Source of the DNA: Paramacrobiotus metropolitanus
Lineage: Eukaryota; Tardigrada; Eutardigrada; Parachela; Macrobiotidae
Assembly: GCF_019649055.1 (NCBI RefSeq)
Contig: NW_026570251.1
Span: 930,001 to 994,000 of the forward strand
Reading direction: 5' to 3'
DNA: 64,000 nt
Of this stretch, positions 21,580 through 33,086 are shown in pieces. The notes under the pieces were generated by a model. The model was not told where the DNA came from. It did not search any database and was given only the letters and a program-made list of their open reading frames with translations. The position numbers and the translations under genes were made by a program. Each line of letters starts with the position of its first letter. Within the stretch, counting starts at the first letter, position 1.

Positions 21580-22787
21580 CTAATAAGGATGCATTCTGGG
21601 ATCTGAAGAACTGGTAGTTATCATAAAAATAATAGTGGCCATGTACAGATACTGTATTGGCACTGATTGTCGTTTTGGTGGCAGTTGGAAATACGTATGG
21701 AAGTAATCGTTTTGCACTGCCACTGCCAGCATATTCTTGTAAGTTGTAAGTATTTGCCTAGTCAACCTCAATGAGTAGTGGATGGGGGATTCGCTGCACT
21801 GCGTAGTCAGACGGTCGGTGTGGCCCTGACCTTTCCCTATTTTTCTGATTGCTGCATTTATCAGAGTAAGCGCTTTATGATACTTAATTATGGTATGGCA
21901 GATACACCTCACAGAAGAAATGAATGAAATTCTAAATACAAACACCTAAAATTATTATTACGCATAGGATTACCTAAAGGAAAAAACTGCAGATAACAAA
22001 AACGGTGATGTAGCAAATTAGCACCGTCGCGGGAAACAGTAAATCCGATGGATCTATTGATCCGTTTTGATATATGAAGAATAATGAATACAGCAGCGCA
22101 TACAGCATAAATACACAACAAGAAAACCGGAAAGATCATGAGATTGCTAAATTTAATCATGAACCGAATGATATCATCATAATCCGCACACGGATTGTAC
22201 TCGTAAATTTCTTTACCGTGGGATATGCCGAGAACAGAATTTTCAGTGGTAGTTGAAAACTCTTGCGCTATCCGTCGCATTTTAATCGCAACGGGTCCGA
22301 TGGCGGCAGCAAATGCTACCGTAACAAAAAGACACGAGGCATACTGAATGATGTTGTATATCAAAGTTATAAACTGAACGATCGTTACGTTAAATGCTAA
22401 TGTTGTAAATGGCACGCCATAGTACGCTGCGTCATCATATAACCAGTCTACAGAATCTTCTGATGTAATAAGTGCTACCATGCATTCGCCACCGGCGAGA
22501 AGGACGGCTAACACCACGACCAGCCCGCACCTTTTTCGTGCAAGGGTGCCAAATGCGCCTTTTGGAAGCGAAAGCGCGCGTTCAAATCTCTCGCCGGTAT
22601 CTCCTAATCGTACCATCGAAAACATGGATAAAACCATCAAGAAGCAGGGCATTAAGAAAAGCGCTATTTTAAACGCCAGTGTCACAAATGCAAAATACGA
22701 CCTTCTGCATAAATTCACACTATCCCGCACGCTGTGAACAACATACAACAGAACACCACGCAAAAGCAGTACAGGCTGTACAGCCAT
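21580..22787 (-). CDS. Multi-pass membrane protein, gustatory-receptor-like
   Basis: A 292-codon minus frame (22787-21909) has at least four strongly hydrophobic segments: FKIALFLMPCFLMVLSMF, GLVVVLAVLLAGGECMVAL, a double segment around FTTLAFNVTIVQFITLIY and YASCLFVTVAFAAAIG, and MIFPVFLLCIYAVCAAVFI. The intracellular lead-in to the last one (DDIIRFMIKFSNLM) resembles the region before TM5 of arthropod-type gustatory receptors. A second minus frame (to 21580) carries CHTIIKYHKALTL and then QNDYFHTYFQLPP with a hydrophobic YLYMATIIFMI, similar in layout to the receptor C-terminus (TM7). I propose two or more exons with a junction between about 22030 and 21900. The exact splice sites, the true start and the sixth helix are unresolved. 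It could instead be another seven-pass family or a decayed copy. Confidence 0.45.
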
Positions 22788-22789
22788 CT

Positions 22790-25700
22790 CTTTCTAAACA
22801 TGCTGATTAGACAAGCTCCAATATGCGACTTAGATCGGGAGCGGCCAATGCGTTCCAAAACACCGTTTACCCACTGAAGCAGCATTATGATTAGTGAATC
22901 TATGGCCGCTATTTTTACGGATAGCCTGGTTAGGACACGTTACAACACACTAGGTGGAAATGCAAAAATTAAGATAAAACATCAGGTATATGGAAAATGA
23001 TTTTCCTGGGATTGGCTGGAACGTCAGCTGATATGAACAAATATGCTGGCAGGGAATGTTTATTTTGGCTCGGTAGAGAGGCAAACCGTTTATGGTGTAG
23101 ACTTACACATGCTAGAAATTAAACAGCTATCATTTCGGGAGCCGCCGTGTACGTATCGACATCGACAGCTGTGAAAAGCTAAGGATAGCCTGGATTCTGG
23201 AATGAAGTATTGCATCATTTTGCAGTTACCGGCTTTGCAGTTTTCAATCTGTAACCTATTCTTTGCTATTCCAAAAGTTTTCCACGACGTGTGCCTACAG
23301 TGATTGTGGTAGACGAGACAAAGAATCAGCAAAAGCCTGAAAGATCCCGACCACTTGGAAGCACGTCTGCCATTTGTTTGGAGCTGCAACCGCTCAGTTG
23401 TAACGTCATTTGACGAAATCCCGCAAATTTTCTCATTAACCCGTTCCACACTATGCGTGTTAGACCGACATGGTGGAGGACTTCTTCTCTCTTATTCGTA
23501 ACTATGGTCATAGGTTGGTTTTAATGCTTTTGTTTCAAAGAACAGATGTTAGACTACAGTTTGCAATGTATAACCTTTAACTCCCTCATGTCCGTAAGGT
23601 CCACGGAGTGGCCAAACATGGTCAAAACTGACCAAACGGAGTTCTCTGAGGTCCTGCTTCCCTTTACAGCCAACTCCACATCAGATAATTCCCAGAAAAA
23701 TTATGAAAGAAGTAACTGCTAAGCTCTATGCAAAATTGAAGCGTAGTTTAGAGAAAAAACGTTCACTGGTCAGTGCTGGTCAACTGAAAATACCATGTCG
23801 GTTTTGACACGGTTGGACACGGTACTAAATAATTATTATTCTTCAAAAATTCATATCCATTGATAGAAGCATCGTACACGGTACAATAAACAATCAAAAG
23901 AAAGCCCATAAATTGTTGTATTAACTGACTGGACCTGCTACGGCTGTTTTGAGCACGTTACCTTTTAACCCGAGGGAGGACCGGGAATTTGGTTGTTGTT
24001 TTAATGTTTAAATTCTAACGATTACGTAGGGTGTCAGCGCGTGCATTTTTTGTTATTTGGGCGGCTATTGCCAATAAATCGTAAAAAACTGACTGGACCA
24101 TAATGGTCAACGAAGTGACCACTGGTCAGCACAGACCGGATACCTGAAAACTGTAGTTTTTGACTAAACGCCATTAAAATGAATGTAAAAAAAATGCAGA
24201 ACAGTTTTGTAATGACTGCCCTCGGTATCTCCGAAATGGCTATGACCCGTACTATCTACAACATAACCGCATAAACGACTGAACGTCGGATCGGAATAGT
24301 TGCGTGAACGGCTATTATATTGGCTGTACAGTGCATTTGCTTGTGTGCGGAGTGCTATTATTGGCAAAATGCCTCGTCCTTCGAGCTGGCTACTCCATTG
24401 TTCATCAAACAATTCGTATATTCTTTGCAAATTTTATCTTAATTAAACAGTAGCAGTGAGTGAGAGGTCCGGTAAAAGTTATGTATCTCGCGTTAATACT
24501 CGGCTAGTGACGCTTGTGCCCTTGCATCAAGCACACATTTTGACCTTCCGGTCCATGAGCCCTCATACGGCATGCCTTGTAACTTGTAGAAATCAATTTG
24601 TGCGACGCTGAGAATATAACGCAGATTTGAAGTAACTTAGAAGTCTTGTTTTCTTTTCTAAATACCGAAATTTGTTGTTTTGTACATGTGCTGACGCAAG
24701 TTTATATAACAGGCTTGGCAGAACTTTACTGGCCTCGATGTTAAGTTTAAGTTTAATGGTTTAACGTCCACATGTGCTAAATTCCCGTATTTTTCAACAA
24801 TTGGTCACTTGTAGAACACTTTGAAGAATTGAACAACGGTATATTAACGATGGTGGTCATTTTCAGGAACCAGCCCGGCTCTTTATCTCTGCTATCCAGT
24901 TAAGTCGTATAGCCGGATATAGCATTGCTTTCACTGCACTGCGCACATGTTACTCAAACTACGATATACATTAGGGTCGATGACTAGTTGTCCCAAACAT
25001 AAGCAGAAGTGACCAACTGTTGCGAAATATCCAACTACCACTTATGTAATGGTGCATTTCAGTGATTTTTCGTTTTTTAAATTTTTCTGACCACTGGTCA
25101 TCCCAATGACCATCACGATGCACTTGTAGTGAAGTCCTCGTTGAGATCTTTCGTTTGAGCTATTGACATATTCTATGCGATTTTTTTATCAGTTGTTATA
25201 AACGACAATGGATAACATGTCGGCGCAACATGGTTACCATGCGTGTTAGGCCGACATGGTCATCTCCTGCTTGACCTATGGTCGCTAAAAATTCAAAAAA
25301 ATTATTTTTCTCTTAATTGAATTTTTCTGTTCCAGACTGCCAATTTTCAAAACTGTAGTGCCATCCCTTCTAGTACCCGGTTTTCCTGGGTTAAACAGCT
25401 TCATTACATCAGTTTCTCTTCATTTTGTGTAATAAGGCAGCGATCATAAGTACCACATTGTATACAACATATAAAAAGTTGGGTGAAGAAGTAAAATGAA
25501 CATCAGGAAGTTCGGGTACGAATTTGCCCTCCACCACTCTTGTTTACGTTCCAAAAAGCCACTGGATGGGCAAAAGTTGTGGCTACAATTTATTCAATTC
25601 AAAATTTTTGCAGTTCCAGTTATCGTAAATATTTTGTTAACCGCTAATTTACCCAAGTAGAAATCCCAGAACTGAAAATAGTGCTTATTCAATGCAGGGC

Positions 25701-26820
25701 GGTAGTAAACACTGTTCAGCCGCTTTTGTTGAGGTGAGAACATGTCGCACACAAATAGTTTCACAAAAATTTCGCAGTATCTTTGTTAAAACCTTTAAAC
25801 TCACCGCTTTACGGTGCAGTGAACGGACAGGAAATGAATTTTGCTGCTTAGCGGAGATGCACATGTGTTGCAAAAAAGTAATTTATTATCTATGATAGTT
25901 TATATGCAAAAAACAATTTTTGGTTCAAAATAAGGTGTGTCATCAACATTAGAGTTCACAACTACAGCACACCAGTAACATCACTTCAGTACATAATACA
26001 TTTCCGCTTCGTCTATCGTCTCTTACTGATACAGAACACTGAACTGAACACAAGGAAGATTTCCCGCACAATTCTCTGTTTTAGGAGCTGTGCAACGGGG
26101 CACATTGTCAAAAATTAGCCAGTCAAAGTTTCTAATGAGATGTCAGGAAAGCAATAATCAGTTGTCAGCACCATTAGCATAAAATTATTAGTTAATCGAT
26201 TTCCGAGGGAAGCCATGAGGGACAAAAAAACACCGCCGTACTTTGCGATCCCTTTATTCGGCTACTCGTAGTTCTCTGCTCGTAAGCAGATCATTGCGAG
26301 CAGGTTTGACGCGGTGGATAAGATGTACAGCATAATGAAATTTAGCTGTGAAATACAAAGTAACAGACTCGCAATAGACGTTACAAAGTAGTAGATTCAT
26401 GTAAACACGCGCATTTATCTTATGTATCATGTACATAGCACGTAATTACGTAAACTACGAGTAGGTGCCGGTACAACATGCTTTACCGCATCTGCATTCT
26501 GCAGGCATGGTAGCTGCCGATAGCTCTGTAGGGTATCTACATCTTGATGATCGATCAACTGGTACGCCAACTTTCCGGCTGACGTTCTCACACATACAGT
26601 TTCACAGACATCTTTGCCTGCATTGCGCTACGCCATTGCCAGCAACGGAAAACATTCCTTGCTGCAATCATATTATGGTAATTTCTCTTTCTTTTCCTGT
26701 AAAAATTACATAATATGTAGCATCACAGTTACACACAGCTTCCTCTGCAAATTGATTTGGGTAATAATATTGTTTAAATTATGTCGGCTATGGCTTTCCT
26801 GGTGTGTATTTAGCCATGCA
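22790..26820. other. 4-kb spacer, no supported gene
   Basis: No exon is supported. The phrase GCGTGTTAGRCCGACATGGT occurs at about 23454 and 25241, so part of the spacer is a diverged dispersed repeat. Variants of TGGTCAACTG and GGTCACTGGTCA recur around 23610-24130 and 25080. A minus frame at 24164-24430 is protein-like in composition but matches nothing I know. Inverted 12-base arms (CTACTCGTAGTT/AACTACGAGTAG) lie at 26262 and 26453. Confidence 0.45.
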
Positions 26821-26825
26821 GCAGC

Positions 26826-27967
26826 ATGGATGTCATGCTTTTATTTCTCTATAACTCTATCCTGAACTTGTTGGGTTGCGCGGCCCTGCTCTTAAGTCTC
26901 CCTGGTAAGTTCCTGGCAATCAAAGCACTGTTTTGTACTATTTTGGGCTAAAATTTATATAGATATGTGTACGAAGTATCGGAAAATGGTATACATCTTA
27001 CTGTAAAGACAGCAACGAGATCCAGTTAGCCCATTAACATACGTGAAGATTTGGGCTCAAAAATCGTCAGGGCGTACTAATTTGAACTCTATAGTGCTCT
27101 GCTAGATATCGGGCTAAATCTAAAAACATTTAAACTTTATGGGGTGGGAGCTATATTTCGTGGGGGAATTTATGTAGAGGTTCGTTGTAGATCGCTCCCT
27201 AAACCCTAAACGTCACGGCGCAGCTGCATAATAGCGACAGTCCGTTGCTATTAATCGTAAAATATCTTCGTTAATGGAGCTCGGCTATTGTAGTTAGATT
27301 ACTTAGATAATACGTTAATAACAGTACGTAATGAAAAGCCATATACAGTAGAGCGACTTCTGCAAAGCGTGTAAACAAAGGCCATTTTAACGTATATTGT
27401 GGCTGTATACCAACTGTTGTAGACTTCATTTGGAATACTCCCCAGCCGCCTGGTTGTCCCATTAATCTGTTCGTCTCGTTCTCGCTGAACGTCAATGCCA
27501 GTGTCTACCTTGGGAACGTTACCGGCTTATTCGGCAAACTGTGCGCGGAGCATGCCACGCCCACCGCACAACGTATTAAGCGCTGGATGTGTCGGCTGTT
27601 GGCCGTGTGGATTGCCGTCCTCTTGCAGCGTACCACGGCGTACCTGCTGCGCCCAGTGGAGGTTCCTCACATCGCGAATGTCACAGCAACTAACGTCACC
27701 AATGCCAGTCACACGGCCCCGGCGACGGACTCGGCCGGGGTGGCGTTACCGTGGAACAACTTCATTCTTTCTATATACGTTATAGTACCCATAATTTTTC
27801 TATGGGAATGCACGGTTGCGGAGTTCTTCGCGCAGCGACCCGGACCGGATAATGGCTGCGCGTTCTGCAGGAGCTCCCCGGGGACCCTGCGCTTTTGCAC
27901 CGTAGCAAAGATCTTTTCGGTGGTGTTTCAGCTGTACACTCTTGTGCATTTGTTGACAGTAACATGA
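26826..27967 (+). CDS. Four-pass membrane protein, orphan family, copy 1
   Basis: Exon 1 is 26826-26904, before GTAAGT. Exon 2 is 27423-27967, after TGTTGTAG. The junction is phase 1 and the product is about 207 residues. Exon 1 is a single hydrophobic helix (SILNLLGCAALLLSLP). Exon 2 opens with the family hallmark TPQPPGCP, then LCAEHATPTAQ, a second helix (LLAVWIAVLLQRTTAYLL), a loop with three N-glycosylation sites (NVT, NVT, NAS), a third helix ending FLWECT, a RPGPDNGCAFC segment and a fourth helix ending at the C-terminus. No known family is recognised; the topology recalls small four-pass junction proteins but shares no motif that I can name. It is the left-most and the only intact plus-strand member of the array. 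Confidence 0.82.
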
Positions 27968-29120
27968 AGTTGTTAGGGAAGATACCAGATACATAATGCC
28001 TTTGTATGCTTCCTGAATCCCTTAGTTGAAGCTTTTATCTTTCAGAAATGCACGCGCAGAATTAATTTTTGTGCTCGTACTGATACTGCTTTATGGTAAT
28101 TGTATTCTATGATCTCCGTACATGGAGCCAAACGTCCTCGTTTCGCGCAACTTGCGGTTACTGCAGTATGTCGAATAAAATCAAACACATTATCTGCCAT
28201 TTTATTGAATTTGTACGGTATACGAAATACATTCACATTCTTTTGAAAATCATTCACATTTTTTGAAGCTTTGCTGGACAAGATACATGCTAGGAAGAGA
28301 AAATTTATCTGAATTACCATCAGGTTGATTACATGCGGTGCTAGTATCATGGGATATTTTGTACAGTGCATGCATATTGGGGCATTTGTATCTGTACATC
28401 TTGGAGGGGCTGTCAAGAGCTTAATTAAGCAGTTCCCTGTACTTCTGCGGTCACCCGGTTGGAGTACAAAGTTACGGCTATATAAGGTGCTTATGCACCG
28501 CGCAGCAATTAACCGTATGTACTGATCAACATCCGACTCTAGTTAGTTGTTCTCATTACTATATCGCCCCGCGCATCGGCCGCATGTGTCATCATTCAAA
28601 CAGGAGCCGCGCTGGGTGCACGCACGGGCCTTGTATCTGCACGTCCGCGATGTTACTTTAATAACTTTGAGCGTTTAATTCTCAACGATTGCGGACATTC
28701 CGGAGTTCGACCGTAACTGACAAACAACCTTCTTGATGAGCATGGCATTAAAGTGCACTGCCGTGTTTGCAGTTTGCACCGACGGTGACCGACACGTGTC
28801 TAAAGGTTGACGTCTAACAGGAATGCACCACAACTCTCGGAGCTGCTATTATCCAAAAAATATCTAAATACGATTTCCAGGCACACCATCAAGTATCGTA
28901 TTTACAGTCCGTAACTCGTGGAACTTTAACTAGAGGTTAGCTAGAGCTATGACACAAAGGAAAGGTTTTCGAAAACTAAGAACTCCCACTCCAAAGTAAC
29001 CCTATCACATTCTCAACGAAAAACATCTAATCAGAATCAGAATACGTGAGAAGGTTTCACACCGATGTTTCGCAGATTAACGCAATCGGGGTACACCGTA
29101 CTCAGCATTGATCGTTTCTT
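27968..29120. other. Spacer between convergent family copies 1 and 2
   Basis: No exon is supported. The minus frame 28042-28416 has no domain pattern. The last ~80 bases (near 29030-29110) are homologous, in inverted orientation, to the sequence after the copy at 42148-43393, so they belong to the duplicated block and not to unique spacer. Confidence 0.45.
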
Positions 29121-30404
29121 CTATGTTAGCGTCAACAGGTACCCAACCGCGTATAGGTTCCACCCCACCGAGACGATCTTCATCGCCCGGCCAAACAAAA
29201 TCATCCATCGGGAGTTGCAGTACGCGCAGCCGAAACAAAATCCGGGCCGCTGCTGCGGGAATAACTCCCACACCGTGCACTCCCACAGGAAAATCAGCGG
29301 CACCATGACATACATGAAGAGAATGAAGTTGTTCCATTCGCAACCCGTATTGGCCGCGTCCGTTGGCGCTATCAGACGGGTTGCATTGGCCACAATGCCG
29401 GCTGTGGCATTCGCGGCGCGAGGGGCCTCCTCCAGACGCAGTAAGTACGCCGCGGTACGCTGCAGGAGGATGGCGCTCCACACGCATAACAGACGGAACA
29501 TCCAGCGCGCGGTCCGTTGTGCACTGGGCGTGGCGTGCTCCGAGCACAGCGGGCCGGCCAAGCCGGTGGTGGAGCCGTGGAAGGCGAAGAGGTTGTGGCC
29601 CAGCGACAGCGAGACATGGAAATTGACGGGGCAGCCGGGCGGCTGATCTTTCCAAATGTGACCTGCAACAATTGGTTAACAAGTGTGTTATATTGCGGTG
29701 TACGGGGAAATCATTTGTATCATCATTTGATGACATCATTTATAATTTGCGGAAGATGTACATGAGTCCGCGACAGCGCCCTGTATGGTAACGATACTGC
29801 AGTGGGATAGTACTTGCATTATTCAACAATTCTTCAGGTTATACTTATATACGAAATAGCGTATGATTTCGCTGTTATAGGAAGTTTACCGGTAGCTTGC
29901 AACAAACTCCCGTAGATGCGCGGAAAATTTCGCTTTTGCGTTATCTCAAAGAATGTTTTCCACTGTTTTATGCTATTCAGTAGCCAAAAGACTGGCTTAC
30001 GTTGGCGTGAAACAAAAAGAATTTCAAAAACTTTAAATGCAAACAACTAATAAGTACTCCACAAGCCTAATTATGTGAGCCAATGTTATTTTAAATTCTG
30101 CACGCAAAGGCACCTAAATATGAAAACATTCAGTTTATACAGGACGGAAGGCAGTGCCATTATCAATAAACTGACAAAGACCTAGAAAGTGGATAAATGC
30201 AGATAAAATGTAACACATGGGTTTGTATTTCCAAACATTGTGTTTCATTTTCTATGAATAATTAATTATAGCCAATGCAAAGAACTCGCAACTTAAACAT
30301 CCGGGGATTAGATTTTTCGAGAACTTACAGGGGAAATTCAAGATGAAAGTCGCCGTACCCAGGCAATCCAAGAAAATGGTCCAAAGCATATGTATGCAAA
30401 CCAT
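29121..30404 (-). CDS. Four-pass membrane protein, orphan family, copy 2
   Basis: Exon 1 is 30404-30329 (MVCIHMLWTIFLDCLGTATF, donor GTAAGT). Exon 2 is 29662-29121, after CAATTGTTGCAG. The product is about 205 residues with a phase 1 junction. This copy and the one at 42148 form a subfamily whose first exon reads MLWxIxLxCLGxATF and whose second exon has CxFHVSLSL and a GCEWNxF segment before helix three. Family hallmarks kept are QPPGCP, LCSEHATPSAQ, RWMFRLL, LLQRTAAYLL, LWECT and RPGFCFGC. Two N-glycosylation sites lie in the loop between helices two and three. No lesion is visible, so it is probably functional. The 5' region has no recognisable element. Confidence 0.82.
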
Positions 30405-31654
30405 GTTAATACAATTGCTAATCACTCCGGAAAACAACAGTCAACGGTCACTGAACGGTGGCAATAATCAGTTTCCGGAGATAATGACGTTACTAATTCT
30501 GATAAGAAAATAAAAAACGATCCGTCGTCAGCATCTTGCAAGGAGCCGGAAGTATGTTGCGTTTTACTGGCAGCGGCGCTAATCTAGAGCCGCTAAACTG
30601 TATGCAAGGGGAGCGTACACTTTCTCGTTTATACCAAAAAATCGATCATAGACGATATGGAGCAGTACAGGCTGCAGGCTGCAGTACTTCTAGTCGGCCA
30701 CATACCGTATTAAAAGTACATGTGTTGCTAAATCAGTTTTAACCTACAACAGGCACTGACTCATGTTGCAATCGTTCACCGCAGTCCCACAACTGCGTAC
30801 TGGAAAGTGGAAACTAAGCGTGAGGAGAGACAGCGCAGGCAAACGCTGCCCTAAGCTTTTATTCGGCAATAGCCATTAAAGCAGACCTAGAAAACAGCAG
30901 CTGTCTTGAAGCTGCGTATCTTTTGTGCTGCAAATCGGGCCATCCATAAACATGCCGGTAAGTGCGTACTGCGTAACATGAACTAAATGCTCACTGTGGT
31001 GTTTTAACCGAAAAAACTGTCCGGAAGTATGAACATCCGCCGGATGTTTTTCCCATATAAGCCGGCGAAACCTCGAAAACACAATCCGGCAAAACGGTTA
31101 AAAATGTTTATGCGCATTCCAAACGTGCAAAAAATCGTGTGGACAAAATATTTACGGCGGACGTTTTCCTGAACCGGAATACGGTTTTGCTGCCTTATAG
31201 GCAAAAGCGTCCGGTGTACAGCTGATCCGTCTGGACGGATTTGGCGACTACAGCAGTGCATTGGTTAATGCAGGAGCACCACAAGGTTGGCCATTTTTGA
31301 AAATGTAGGGACAATAAACGATGATTTCTACACTAATAAAGCATGATTAAGCGCAGGTGTTGACAACATCGAAATGAACAGATACGGACGGCAACCTGTC
31401 AGACGGTTTATCCATCTTAGCCTGGAAGGACGGTCTTTCTTTGATATGAGCACTCGCTAGGTTACGCCATAATTATGGTCTATCTGTGCACCCGGTTAAG
31501 AAGCATGCAGCTTTCTCGGGCCAGCAAGCGGTATCGCAGAAGTCGAAGAAAAGAGACGCGCTTACCCGGAAGTTGTCGGAATTTCAGAACGCAGATACTT
31601 CCACAAATACATACGAAGCTGGCACTTTATACCGGATATTACATCTTAACCACT
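30405..31654. other. Spacer with a MITE-like repeat at 31.0-31.26 kb
   Basis: No exon is supported. The segment 31005-31260 has facing GTCCGG-containing arms (AACTGTCCGGAAGT and ATCCGTCTGGACGGAT, CAAAAGCGTCCGGTG) and resembles the MITE-like element at 41349-41630. Near 31475-31640 is a block homologous to 35960-36900, which is the duplicated 3' flank of copies 3 and 4. Confidence 0.45.
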
Positions 31655-33086
31655 TCAAGTCAATATCAACAAGTGCACAAGAGCGTATAATTCACACACC
31701 ACCGAATGGATCTTCACCATGTGGCCAAAGCGGATGAGTGCCGGGGAGTTTCTGCAGAATTCGCAGCCAATATCCAGTCCAGGTCGGTGCGGGAAGAACT
31801 CCACGAGCGTGCATTCCCATAGAAGAATTATGGGTACTGTGATGTACATGGAAAGAATGAAGCTGCACGGTAATATCGTCCCGGCCGAGTCGGCTGACAC
31901 GGCTGTCTGGCCGAAATTGGTGACGTTGGCCGCTGTGATACTAGCGATATGCGGAACCGCCATAGGGCGTAGCAGGTACGCCATGGTACGCTGCAGGAGG
32001 ACGGCGCACCACACGCCCAAGAGTCGGAACATCCAGCGCGTGATACGCTGTGCGGTGGGCGTGGCATGCGCCGGACACAGCCGGCCGAGTAAGCCGGTCG
32101 CGGTCCCATGGAAGGCCATGATATTGGCGCTCACTGACGCGGAAACGTACAGGTCAATGGGACAGTCGGGCGGCTGGGGAGTCCTCCAGATGATGTCTAC
32201 AGCAGTTGGTGGACGGTTGCACACAATGTACCGGCGAAATGGTTTACAAGCTTGTCGACAAATTGAGCATTCGTAAAAATAGTGAACATTAGAAATTTAC
32301 GGGTAACGCGTAAATCCGGACTACGGCGCGCCACGCCACACTGTTGAAACAGGTAACATGCATTTGGCTGGCTGGTGGCTTGGTGACGCCAGATATTTTA
32401 ATGGGAATAATACTAGTAATAATTGCCTGGCGGAATTTAGCTAGAAAACGGCCGATGCAGTAACGGCAATTTAACTGCGAAACCCAGTTATGCGCTGCGA
32501 TAAGCGTAGTGCAGCGTCAACTTCGCGCTAATATCGCTCTACCGGTACCTTTACATGCTCTCAATTTGTCGACAGGCCAATACGTACTCCATAGCCAAAT
32601 ATAGCCAAACTCCATCAAAAGATATATTCTACCCGGTTACTGGTAAATTGTTTTGCCTAATTTTGAAACTATTAACACTTATTTCGGTTTGATTTTATGG
32701 ATTACACTCATTAAACGCTACCCTACGCTAAGGGAAAAGTTAATTATGCGTAAGTAGCGGAATGTCGAAAAGTAAACTGCCAAAAAAAACACTAACAAAA
32801 TTAAAAGTGGTCAGCTGCGTTAAAAACAAAAACTGCGAAACTTGTGCGGTACCAAGACGGTGATACCAGGGTACCCGGTGCCAATGATGGCAATAGTATA
32901 AGAGCCATTTTGGCAATAAAATTTAATGCAGACCATTTTGCAGCACATCATATAGGTATCTGCTGTAGGCCTGTAGCCTAGAAAAAGCCTTGAAAATAAC
33001 TTACCAAACGCATTCAAGAAGAGGGTGGCGCAGCCCAAGATGATCAAAAGAGCGGAGTACGCAACGCTCGCAATCATGGCTTCCAT
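31655..33086 (-). CDS. Four-pass membrane protein, orphan family, copy 3
   Basis: Exon 1 is 33086-33005 (MEAMIASVAYSALLIILGCA, donor GTAAGT). Exon 2 is 32196-31655, after CTGCTGTAG. The product is about 207 residues. Hallmarks are TPQPPDCP, LCPAHATPTAQ, RWMFRLLGVW, LLQRTMAYLL, LWECT and RPGLDIGCEFC, with four hydrophobic helices. The 3' part of exon 2 plus some 3' flank (31661 to about 32012) is identical base for base to copy 4 (36921-37272), while the 5' part of exon 2 and exon 1 differ at many positions. That contrast points to gene conversion. The sequence upstream of the start codon (CACCGAGAGAAAAAGAGAAATCAC near 33159) is shared with copy 4 and may be promoter. Confidence 0.83.

Noticed and set aside
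26262-26464. 203-bp MITE with CTACTCGTAGTT arms
   Set aside because: The arms are only 12 bases, there is no target duplication and no second copy in the window.
31719-32276. 185-codon plus-strand ORF opposite four-pass copy 3
   Set aside because: It is a shadow frame; the minus frame has conserved motifs and matching splice sites in all copies.
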